DNA of 64,000 nt. It comes from Aphanothece sacrum FPU1 (GTDB taxonomy: Bacteria; Cyanobacteriota; Cyanobacteriia; Cyanobacteriales; Microcystaceae). Below, piece by piece: positions 1 through 7,839 of this stretch. The notes below the pieces were generated by a model. That model saw only the letters and a list, made by a program, of their open reading frames with translations. It was not told the origin of the DNA and did not search any database. The DNA is taken from assembly GCF_003864295.1 (NCBI RefSeq), contig NZ_BDQK01000013.1, positions 310,001-374,000 of the forward strand, written 5' to 3'. The position numbers were made by a program, and so were the translations under genes. Position 1 is the stretch's first letter; each line of letters opens with the position of its first letter.

Positions 1-125
1 CTCACCCCAATCCCTGATCAAGTCTGGGATATTAGGAGAGGCTTGTGTTTAGCCGTCCTTAGACTATTATTAGCAAAAAATTTACAATTTGACACATCTT
101 GTCTCATAATTCTTCTGACCCTACC

Positions 126-908
126 TTACCACCCCTGGGTCAGTTGGGGGAAATCCCCTAAGTTACAATAAGGGCGACTATAGCTTAAAGGCGGTTCTAA
201 GGCGTGTTTCGCTAAAAAATCAGCATCACTCATCACCTTGTCTGTGTCTCCATCATAGACAATTTTCCCTTGACTCAAAATAATTGTGCGATCGCATAAG
301 TCCCAAGCTAAATCTAAATCATGGGTGGCGATTAATTGCGTCAGGGGTAGGGTTTGTAATAAATTAATCAATTGACGGCGCGATCGCGGATCTAGTTGGG
401 CTGAGGGTTCATCTAAGACTAACACTTGGGGCTGCATGGCCAAGACCCCTGCGATCGCCACTCGTTTTTTTTCCCCACCGGAAAGGTTATCCGGGTTCCG
501 ATGGCCATACACTTGAGGGTTAAGATTAACGGTTTCCATCGCTTCTAGGACTCTGAGTTCTAGTTCTTTTCCTTTGACTCCCCCATTCATAGGGCCAAAG
601 GCCACATCTTCCCAAACCGTAGGCATAAATAATTGATCATCGGGATTTTGAAATACTAACCCAACAAAATTACGAATAAGGGCTAAATTTTGAGAATTAA
701 CTAACCATTGTCCTATTTTTATTTTTCCAGTTTGAGGTAAAAAAATTCCATTAAGATGAAGTTGTAAAGTGGATTTTCCTGAGCCATTTGCTCCTATTAA
801 AGCTACTCTTTCATTGGCTTTAATTGATAAGTTGATATCATTAAGAGATGAAGTACCATCAGCATAAGTATGGCTGAGATTTTCAATTAATACTGGGTTA
901 TGGTGCAT
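126..908 (-). CDS. CbiO/EcfA-type ABC transporter ATPase
   Basis: ATP-binding subunit of an energy-coupling-factor or cobalt/nickel-type importer, acting on the cytoplasmic face of the plasma membrane. Visible motifs in order: Walker A GANGSGKST (residues 39-47), the Q-loop stretch FQNPDDQLF (about 86-94) that is typical of CbiO/EcfA, signature LSGGEKKRV (142-150), Walker B VLVLDEP (162-168) and H-loop His196. The 260-residue length is normal for the family. It lies 45 bp downstream of an ABC-2-type permease read in the same direction, but that permease is not an ECF transmembrane protein, so the true partner and the substrate (Co, Ni or a vitamin) are not shown here. Confidence 0.85.
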   Translation of the reverse strand: MHHNPVLIENLSHTYADGTSSLNDINLSIKANERVALIGANGSGKSTLQLHLNGIFLPQTGKIKIGQWLVNSQNLALIRNFVGLVFQNPDDQLFMPTVWEDVAFGPMNGGVKGKELELRVLEAMETVNLNPQVYGHRNPDNLSGGEKKRVAIAGVLAMQPQVLVLDEPSAQLDPRSRRQLINLLQTLPLTQLIATHDLDLAWDLCDRTIILSQGKIVYDGDTDKVMSDADFLAKHALEPPLSYSRPYCNLGDFPQLTQGW

Positions 909-953
909 TTTTACAACTTAGAATCAACCTATTATCCAACTATTTAATCAGTC

Positions 954-1736
954 TTAACTAGACGCACTGGTATAAAATCCTAACGCAAATTTCCAAAAAT
1001 AGTGAGATAAGATTAATAATAATATTGCCAGTAATCCTGACCCTAACATCCAAGAAAGATTATATCTTCCTAACAAGGTTTCTGCGGGAACTGTCGTTAA
1101 AAAAGTTACCGGAACCACAAAGGTAAAGAAAAATCGATAGGCAACCGGATAAGCGACTATGGGAAATCTTCCCGCTTCTAATAATCCTCTCAATACTTCT
1201 GTTACATTATAGATTTTAACAAACCAAATACTGGTTGCTCCTAACATAAACCAAATACTATATAAAATGATAATACCTAATCCAAGAATTAGACTACTTA
1301 TTAAATAATCTAATATTGTTATCTTTAGTTGACATCCAGCATAAATAATGATACTTATTCCAAAAATTATATCAGGAATTCCCCAAGGAGAAATGATTCT
1401 CGCAGATAACCAAAATTGACTACTAATAGGTTTTAATAAAATAAAATCTAAGGTTCCTTTTTGAACTTGTTCTACAATTCGATTAAGATTCGGAACTAAA
1501 AATATACTTGAAACTCCTTGTAATATGGTGAAGATTCCCATTACTATCATCGCTTCTTGCCAAGTCCATCCCTCAAAAGTATAGCCAGTTCTATAAAAAA
1601 GAAATAAGCTAAATAGACTGCCAATTAAATTAGCTAAACTACTAAGCATGGCAATCAAAAAGTTTAAACGATATTCTAATTCGGCCGCGATCGCCGTTAT
1701 CCAAAATAGTTTCAAAACTTTAAAATAAGTTTTCAT
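954..1736 (-). CDS. ABC-2-type transporter permease (COG3694-like)
   Basis: Integral membrane protein of 260 residues with about six hydrophobic segments, beginning near residues 25-48, 62-80, 115-135, 140-172, 200-220 and 232-255. The stretch VQKGTLDFILLKPIS (about 91-105) matches the cytosolic loop typical of uncharacterised ABC-2 family permeases that work as heterodimers with an ATPase encoded nearby. Neither the second permease nor the dedicated ATPase is in this window; the CbiO-like ATPase downstream is probably unrelated. Substrate unknown. The gene starts with an ATG 10 bp from the broken DUF1828 gene, so local read-through is possible. Confidence 0.75.
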   Translation of the reverse strand: MKTYFKVLKLFWITAIAAELEYRLNFLIAMLSSLANLIGSLFSLFLFYRTGYTFEGWTWQEAMIVMGIFTILQGVSSIFLVPNLNRIVEQVQKGTLDFILLKPISSQFWLSARIISPWGIPDIIFGISIIIYAGCQLKITILDYLISSLILGLGIIILYSIWFMLGATSIWFVKIYNVTEVLRGLLEAGRFPIVAYPVAYRFFFTFVVPVTFLTTVPAETLLGRYNLSWMLGSGLLAILLLILSHYFWKFALGFYTSASS

Positions 1737-1749
1737 TATCTTTTAATTA

Positions 1750-2283
1750 CTACTCAATAACATTGTATGGATTCTTAATATAAAAATCTACTTTTCTATT
1801 TCTTCCTGAACGACCCTTAAATTTTTTGTTTTTCTCAAAGCATATTTTTTGCCGATCTAAAAATTCTGAAACCTGGTCTAATATAGATTTTAAATCTCTA
1901 GTTCTAAAAGTAAACCAAATATCCGAAATTCTTAATGCAGTTTGTGCTAAATCTGTAACAGCAGCAGCTATTTCTTCTAATTTTTTTATTTTAATAATTA
2001 GCATTCCTTTATATTTTTCAACTCCAAAGGTTAAAAGGGTATCTTTGAGCAATTATTCTTGCTTTTCTGACATTTTTTGAGATATACTTTGCATCTTTAA
2101 CCAACGTATTGTTTCTCCTAAATCTGTTAAAATGTAGCCTTCTTCCTTCTGTTTTAAGTACAAATCAATAAAGTCCCCATCTGGATAGAGATAGGGAGTA
2201 CGAATACGGACAAAACCATCAATGGTCGAACAAGAAAACTGTCTACCGATAGTTAATGAAATAATTTGGTATATTTCAGACAT
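1750..2283 (-). pseudogene. DUF1828-family gene interrupted by an in-frame TAA
   Basis: Two open stretches lie in the same frame with a single TAA (2053-2055) between them: 76 codons ending in SEKQE and 100 codons beginning with TTG and LKDTLLTFGVEKYKGML. Joined, they give about 177 residues that read as one DUF1828 protein: an N-terminal part with YLYPDGDFIDLYL and ILTDLGETIRWL, followed by the HGVE/YRGML-like part. The stop can be explained by one CAA-to-TAA change. The ATG overlaps the stop codon of the upstream 67-residue gene by one base (TAATG), so the two were translationally coupled. Function unknown. A TTG restart directly after the stop could still yield two pieces, so loss of function is likely but not certain. 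Confidence 0.7.
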
Positions 2284-2486
2284 TATGGAAATATATCTAA
2301 TTGCGATAGTGGTGGATCATTCATTAAACCATTATGAGTAATATTAGACTCAATGCAGAATTGTTGCCAAACTGTTGTAGGTTCATCAACGGAAGCTGTT
2401 ATGTCTGGAGGAACATAAGCTTGTTTATCTTTATACATTTTACTTTTATCATTAATTAAACCTTCAAACTCATCTTGTGTTAGCAC
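2283..2486 (-). CDS. Small protein coupled to the DUF1828 gene
   Basis: A 67-residue protein of unknown function with no hydrophobic segment or recognisable motif; it is moderately acidic and contains an aspartate- and proline-bearing middle (PPDITASVDEP). Its TAA stop shares one base with the ATG of the DUF1828 gene, the arrangement expected for translational coupling, so the two were probably a functional unit. Small proteins preceding DUF-type partners sometimes belong to toxin-antitoxin-like modules, but nothing in this sequence proves that. No look-alike was recognised. Confidence 0.5.
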   Translation of the reverse strand: MLTQDEFEGLINDKSKMYKDKQAYVPPDITASVDEPTTVWQQFCIESNITHNGLMNDPPLSQLDIFP

Positions 2487-2644
2487 AATTAAAACAAAAT
2501 TGATCTACACCTTATCATTTATTTTACTCAATCAAGCTGTCAGTTACTAACAGGCAAGCTCACTGACATTTTAATATTAGCATTAATAGTGCTAGTGGAA
2601 TGAATATCTTTAGATTTTACTTAGATCATAATATTTATTAATAA

Positions 2645-3376
2645 TTACGGCATAAACTCGAATAAAATACTAAATTGACTATCTTTTTTTGCTCTAGAAT
2701 TTTGTTTTTCGATTTCGGTAGAGATACGAATATTTCTAGTAAGTGCATATCCAAATGATACTGTTGTAATTCCTACTTCATTACTATCCCCTGGAGAGAT
2801 AAAACTTTGAGAAAATGAGATATCAGATGCACCTGTACGAGATAAAGGAAGAATGATTTTACCCCCAACATTAACCCCATCTTCAGAATAATTATTAGTT
2901 CTAATATAACGATATCCTACCAAGGGAGCCATGTTAATATAACTGCCTAATGGTAAGACATAATAGTGTAAATCTGCTCCTCCTGCTTCACGATTTCCAA
3001 AAGAAGTTTGATAATCTCCACTAATAGTTAATCCGGTTTTACCGATAAAAATATCTTCTGCACCAATATTAATTCCTCCTCGATGTCTAGTAGAAGGAAA
3101 CTCAGCATATCCCATTCGTATACGAGTCCGAAAACTTGGATCATTATCAATATCTTCTAACACATTAGGAACTTCTTTTAACCATTGTTGTAAGACTGGA
3201 CTATCTTTTAAAATTTCAGGGGATAAGTCAATTGTCTCCTCTGATGAATTATTATTAAAAGTATTCGGTGGTGTAGACTGACTCATGGCAGGAGTAGTTA
3301 TCTTAAAAAAGAGTAAACCAGTTCCTATCACTATCAATAAAGTTTTCCATTTAGCATTATTTTTCTGGTTTAACAT
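2645..3376 (-). CDS. Putative outer-membrane beta-barrel protein
   Basis: A 243-residue protein with an N-terminal signal peptide: basic start (NQKNNAKWK), hydrophobic core at about residues 13-24, and an AMSQS cleavage-like site near 31-33. After an acidic linker come alternating amphipathic strands rich in Tyr, Gly and Thr (GLTISGDYQTSFGNREAGG, LVGYRYIRTNN, ISFSQSFISPG), ending in aromatic-terminated strand SILFEFMP. This fits a small outer-membrane barrel of a type conserved in cyanobacteria; the function is unknown. It is preceded by the J-domain gene on the same strand, separated by 50 bp. Confidence 0.6.
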   Translation of the reverse strand: MLNQKNNAKWKTLLIVIGTGLLFFKITTPAMSQSTPPNTFNNNSSEETIDLSPEILKDSPVLQQWLKEVPNVLEDIDNDPSFRTRIRMGYAEFPSTRHRGGINIGAEDIFIGKTGLTISGDYQTSFGNREAGGADLHYYVLPLGSYINMAPLVGYRYIRTNNYSEDGVNVGGKIILPLSRTGASDISFSQSFISPGDSNEVGITTVSFGYALTRNIRISTEIEKQNSRAKKDSQFSILFEFMP

Positions 3377-3426
3377 TTGCTTAAAAATTATTTTTGGATA
3401 GTTTAATTATAACCGATGGATTAAAT

Positions 3427-4725
3427 TTAACTAAATAGCCAAATATTTAAACTTATGATAGTTATCATAGTCGAACTGACAAAAGCTGAATTTTTTTCCG
3501 AAAAATTAAAAATTTGTAGACAACCATTATATAAAATCAGAATAGTATAACATAAGGCAAAAATCATCAAGATTAATTTCACAAAATTAGGAAGATTAAG
3601 AAAATTAGTCATAATGATCAGTGTAGCAGGCAATAAAGATGCTCCAACAACAAATATAATAGATGCTAAATTAGGTATTCTGTGATTAATTAAATAAAAA
3701 ATTAAGCTTAAAATAGTTAAAGATATAAAAGGAAAAAGTCCTAATATAAATAAATTTATTAAATAAGTTTGAGATAACATATCTTGTTTATTTATGTAAA
3801 TATTTAACACATTTATAATATTCCCTAACAGGCCATAAAAACAACCAATTATTAATGCTTGTTTTGGGGTTAACTTTGACCAAGAAGACAGAATTCTTCC
3901 TCCTGGATCAATTATAATATTAAAAGATGTTGTAAAAATCAGTTTAATAATAGAAGTTTTGGGAGTAGAAAAATCACGATTGAATAATTGCTCTATAGGG
4001 TTAATTTTTTTGTTGATATAATTAATTTTATTTTGTGCTAATTGTAAACCCCTAAAATCTCCTTTTATTTCAAAAATATTAGCTGCTTTATGTAAATCAT
4101 TTAAAGCCTTAATTTTATCATCTAATTCGTCATAAGATAAGGCTCGATAATAATAAGAGTAAGCGGAATCATTTTTAATATCAATTGCTTGAGTATAAGC
4201 TTCAATTGCTCCGTTTAAATATCCTAATCTTTGTCGAGACCGACCCAAATAATAATAACCTTCAAAACAATGAGAATCAATTCTAATAATTGATTGACAA
4301 TCTGCTAAGACTTGATGATCTTGATTCAAGTTAAAATAAGCCTCACAACGCTTAACATAAGCTTCTAAAAAATTATGTTTAAGTTTAATTGCTTGATTAT
4401 AATCTTTAATAGCTCCTTGATAATTTTTATCCAAGGCCTTATTAATTCCTTGAATATACAAAGACTTGGCTGAAGAAGAATCCTTTTTTTTTGTCTCAAA
4501 GTCTTCTGGAAGATTACGATCATATTGTATGCGTTTATCAGGATTTATCAAAATTTCATAAGCCTCACAAACTTCTTTAAATTTGTCTTCAGAAATAGGA
4601 TCATTAGGATGTAAATCAGGATGATATTGACGAGCTAAGCGACGATAAGCTTCTTTTATTTGTGCCACAGTTGCTTGACGAGAAATTTGTAGAATTGTAT
4701 AGTAATTTTTGGCGTTTTTCATCAA
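3427..4725 (-). CDS. J-domain protein with TPR repeats and C-terminal membrane domain
   Basis: A 432-residue co-chaperone-like membrane protein. Residues 7-70 form a J domain (YYTILQI, HPD at 35-37, EAYEIL, QYDR), which stimulates Hsp70 ATPase. Residues about 86-220 contain TPR units (ALDKNYQGAIKDYNQAIKL; YYYLGRSRQRLGYLNGAIEAY; YYYRALSYDELDDKIKALND), for protein binding. From about 285 to the end are five hydrophobic spans resembling a Yip1-type domain. The combination suggests a membrane-anchored factor that recruits DnaK to particular clients; which Hsp70 and which membrane are unknown. Starts with two consecutive Met codons. Confidence 0.75.
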   Translation of the reverse strand: MMKNAKNYYTILQISRQATVAQIKEAYRRLARQYHPDLHPNDPISEDKFKEVCEAYEILINPDKRIQYDRNLPEDFETKKKDSSSAKSLYIQGINKALDKNYQGAIKDYNQAIKLKHNFLEAYVKRCEAYFNLNQDHQVLADCQSIIRIDSHCFEGYYYLGRSRQRLGYLNGAIEAYTQAIDIKNDSAYSYYYRALSYDELDDKIKALNDLHKAANIFEIKGDFRGLQLAQNKINYINKKINPIEQLFNRDFSTPKTSIIKLIFTTSFNIIIDPGGRILSSWSKLTPKQALIIGCFYGLLGNIINVLNIYINKQDMLSQTYLINLFILGLFPFISLTILSLIFYLINHRIPNLASIIFVVGASLLPATLIIMTNFLNLPNFVKLILMIFALCYTILILYNGCLQIFNFSEKNSAFVSSTMITIISLNIWLFS

Positions 4726-4836
4726 CTTAGACTAAAATTTTATTAATTATATCAGAAAATAATAAATATTTTTATTGTTTTAACCCTTGCCTAATTCGTC
4801 AATAATGATTATTATTCATTTTAGTTCATCTCCTTT

Positions 4837-5241
4837 ATGTCTATGAAGCCTAAATTTAAGAATACCCTAGACTGGGAACAAGCTCAATTATTAATGCAGC
4901 CTACTTTCATTCGTGTTCTTGATCACTTGCGTCAAAAATTAGAAACGTCAACTTGGATAGGCACTTATGAAGATGTGCAAACTCCATTACCCGGATATCA
5001 ACTCTGTTTGACTCATCAAGAATATTTAATTAAAATAAATATATGGGATATTTGTTTTCAAGTGTGTTTTATTGATTATAATCCTTATTTAGACCAAGAT
5101 GAAACTTCTCCATCAGAAACACAAATTGTATCAATAGATACTAACTTGATTGACAAAACAGGAAATATTAATTGGCCCTGCTTAGATGATAAAGCAAAAC
5201 AAAAAATCCAAGAAATATTTGCTAATTTACCTATCCATTAA
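4837..5241 (+). CDS. Conserved hypothetical protein, cyanobacterial type
   Basis: A soluble 134-residue protein of unknown function. It has no signal peptide or membrane segment. It reads as mixed alpha/beta, starting with a helical part (LDWEQAQLLMQPTFIRVLDHL) followed by strands (YQLCLTHQEYLIKINIWDICFQV). The stop lies 26 bp upstream of the YgfZ-like gene on the same strand, so the two probably form an operon. It is divergent from the J-domain gene across a 111-bp intergenic region that must carry both promoters. Confidence 0.6.
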   Translation: MSMKPKFKNTLDWEQAQLLMQPTFIRVLDHLRQKLETSTWIGTYEDVQTPLPGYQLCLTHQEYLIKINIWDICFQVCFIDYNPYLDQDETSPSETQIVSIDTNLIDKTGNINWPCLDDKAKQKIQEIFANLPIH

Positions 5242-5267
5242 ACCCGAAATCTTTAAGGTTGATTAAT

Positions 5268-6332
5268 ATGCTAGAACAATTACGAGAACGGCAACTACAA
5301 CTAGAAGGAATTTTAAACGAAACCGAAACAGCTATCACTACTTTTGGCAATGACTCTCAAGCTTATCAAGCGGCTTATAATCAAGTAATTTTATGGCATA
5401 ATTGTCACTGGGGACTGTTAAAATTAACAGGCAATGATCGCGCTCGTTTTCTTCATAATCAAACTACAAATAATATCAATTCTATAAAATCTGGTCAAGG
5501 ATGTCAGACAGTTTTTGTTAATTCCACTGGACGAACTTTAGAACTTGCTACAGTTTATGTGACAGATGAAGCCATTCTTCTGTTAATTTCTCCTAACCGT
5601 CGTCAATTCTTATTAGAATGGATGGATAAGTATCTTTTTCCCCTGGATAAAGTAGAAATAACCGATATTTCTGATGAGAATGCAATTTTTAGTTTAATCG
5701 GCCCTGAAAGTGATAATATTATCAAACAATGGGGAATTAATGATATTTTGGGACAACCTCAAAATAGTCATCATTTAGTGACAGTTGACAATAATGTGAT
5801 TAGAGTTGGTGTAGGAAATGGCTTAGCTATTCCTGGTTATACCTTAAGTATTCCTATTAACCAAGTAGCAGAAGTTTGGACAAAATTAATAGAATTAGGG
5901 GCTATTCCTGCAGGGGATAATGTTTGGGGAAAACTAAGAATTAAACAAGGGCGACCATTTCCTGATAATGAATTAACCGAAGATTATAACCCACTAGAAG
6001 CCGGTTTATGGTCAACCATTTCCTTTGATAAAGGTTGTTATATTGGACAAGAAACAATTGCCAGATTAAATACTTATCAAGGTGTTAAACAACGTCTTTG
6101 GGGGCTAAAATTAAGTCAATTAGTTGAACAGGGAACTCCAGTTACTCTTGATGAGAAAAAAGTAGGAATTTTAACCAGTTGCACAGAAATAAATCAAGAA
6201 TTTTGGGGATTAACTTATGTTAAAACTAAAGCAGGAGGAGAAGGATTAAGAGTTATAATAGGAGAAGCAACAGGAGAATTAATAGCTGTGCCATTTTTAA
6301 GTCATGATTATTATCAACCTGCTGCTATGTAA
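5268..6332 (+). CDS. ygfZ: YgfZ/GcvT-like folate-binding protein
   Basis: A tetrahydrofolate-binding protein of the YgfZ branch of the GcvT fold, associated with maintenance of iron-sulfur enzymes such as MiaB in other bacteria. The hallmark KGCYIGQE motif is present (about residues 256-263), and the fold is supported by LLKLTGNDRARFLHNQ near residue 50 and GKLRIKQGRPF near 225. The likely start is the ATG at 5268, preceded by AAGG about 9 bases upstream; an in-frame TTG at 5259 is less probable. The 354-residue length is slightly above E. coli YgfZ. The small gene upstream is probably co-transcribed. Confidence 0.85.
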   Translation: MLEQLRERQLQLEGILNETETAITTFGNDSQAYQAAYNQVILWHNCHWGLLKLTGNDRARFLHNQTTNNINSIKSGQGCQTVFVNSTGRTLELATVYVTDEAILLLISPNRRQFLLEWMDKYLFPLDKVEITDISDENAIFSLIGPESDNIIKQWGINDILGQPQNSHHLVTVDNNVIRVGVGNGLAIPGYTLSIPINQVAEVWTKLIELGAIPAGDNVWGKLRIKQGRPFPDNELTEDYNPLEAGLWSTISFDKGCYIGQETIARLNTYQGVKQRLWGLKLSQLVEQGTPVTLDEKKVGILTSCTEINQEFWGLTYVKTKAGGEGLRVIIGEATGELIAVPFLSHDYYQPAAM

Positions 6333-6493
6333 GAAACAGTGGTTTTTCTAGTGGAACTTGGCTAAAGTAGAAAAAGCTTATCAAACATTCCATCCTAAAG
6401 AATGATAGAGAATTCGGACGAAATTAGATAGAATAGAAGTTTAGGGATAAATATATCCTGCCCAAGAAACAGAAGTCTGAAACCTTTAATTTT

Positions 6494-7627
6494 ATGACTG
6501 TTCAACCTTTAACCTCTCCCTTTCCACAAGCGAACGCCACATCAGCCGTAACCTCACCTGCTTCAGACTTCAAACCTTGGCGGGGGTTAATAGAAACTTA
6601 TCGTCCCTATCTTCCTGTCACCGAAGCGACACCAGTTATCACCCTTCTCGAAGGTAACACTCCTCTTATTCCTGTTCCCTACATCTCTCAACAAATAGGA
6701 CGAGGAGTCAAAGTATTTGTCAAATACGACGGTTTAAACCCCACAGGAAGCTTTAAAGATAGGGGGATGACCATGGCCATCTCTAAAGCCAAAGAAGAAG
6801 GGGCTAAAGCTGTTATTTGTGCTAGTACCGGAAACACTTCTGCTGCTGCGGCCGCCTACGCAAGACGGGCCGGAATGCGGGCTTTTGTTATTATTCCTGA
6901 TGGGTATGTAGCACTTGGTAAACTTGCCCAAGCTTTATTATATGGGGCAGAAGTCATCGCCATTGAAGGGAATTTTGATGAGGCTTTAAATGTAGTTCGC
7001 AACATAGCAGAAACTTATCCCGTTAAATTAGTTAATTCTGTCAACCCTTATCGTTTAGAAGGACAAAAAACTGCCGCTTTTGAAATAGTTGATGTCTTAG
7101 GAAATGCCCCTGACTGGTTATGTATTCCAGTAGGAAATGCGGGAAATATTAGTGCTTATTGGATGGGTTTTTGTCAATATCATAGTTTAGGAAAGAGCGA
7201 TAAATTACCTAAAATGATGGGGTTTCAAGCTGCGGGTGCTGCACCTTTTATTCTTGGTAAACCTATTTCTAATCCTCAAACATTAGCTACTGCTATTCGT
7301 ATTGGCAACCCTGCTAGTTGGGATAAAGCTTGGGCAGCAAAAGAAGCCAGTTTAGGAGAATTTAATGCTGTTACTGATGAAGAAATATTAGACGCTTATG
7401 GTATTTTAGCATCTCAAGAAGGGATATTTTGTGAACCAGCTAGTGCCGCATCTGTAGCCGGTTTATTAAAGGTAAAAGATAAAATTCCCCATGAGATAAC
7501 AATTGTTTGCGTCTTAACAGGAAATGGACTTAAAGATCCTGATTGTGCTATTAAACATAGTAACAATCAAGTGAAATCAGGGGTTAAACCTGATTTATCA
7601 ATTGTTGCTGAGGCTATGGGTTTTTAA
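6494..7627 (+). CDS. thrC: Threonine synthase
   Basis: PLP-dependent enzyme that converts O-phospho-L-homoserine to L-threonine, the last step of threonine synthesis, in the cytoplasm. The PLP lysine lies in [10 protein letters not shown] (about residues 82-91), with the serine-rich PLP-phosphate region [11 protein letters not shown] near 220 and the substrate-binding [17 protein letters not shown] near 110. At 377 residues it is the short class found in plants and cyanobacteria. A Ser/Thr/Pro-rich N-terminal stretch of about 30 residues precedes the domain. It stands alone, with 160 bp before and 210 bp after. Confidence 0.93.
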   Translation: MTVQPLTSPFPQANATSAVTSPASDFKPWRGLIETYRPYLPVTEATPVITLLEGNTPLIPVPYISQQIGRGVKVFVKYDGLNPTGSFKDRGMTMAISKAKEEGAKAVICASTGNTSAAAAAYARRAGMRAFVIIPDGYVALGKLAQALLYGAEVIAIEGNFDEALNVVRNIAETYPVKLVNSVNPYRLEGQKTAAFEIVDVLGNAPDWLCIPVGNAGNISAYWMGFCQYHSLGKSDKLPKMMGFQAAGAAPFILGKPISNPQTLATAIRIGNPASWDKAWAAKEASLGEFNAVTDEEILDAYGILASQEGIFCEPASAASVAGLLKVKDKIPHEITIVCVLTGNGLKDPDCAIKHSNNQVKSGVKPDLSIVAEAMGF

Positions 7628-7839
7628 GGGACTTGCTATTGAATAAAGTACCAATTAATACTTAACATTGCTCAATCCAGTTAAATACATTAGTGCCGTA
7701 GAAAGCCAGAACTTACCCAAAAGTCTAGAACTTATCGGGTTAATTCTACCCAAAGTTAACCTTTTTCTTTACCTTTTCAGGATATAAATATTTGAGTAGA
7801 TCAATATTATTGATTTCTCAGATTCCCTAAAGAGGTCAT

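Noticed and set aside
126-1736. ABC-2 permease and CbiO ATPase as one transporter
   Set aside because: They are adjacent, but the permease is of the ABC-2 export type while the ATPase has CbiO/EcfA features; a functional pair is not supported.
1826-2080. 84-codon plus-strand frame
   Set aside because: Antisense to the DUF1828 pseudogene, with no independent support.
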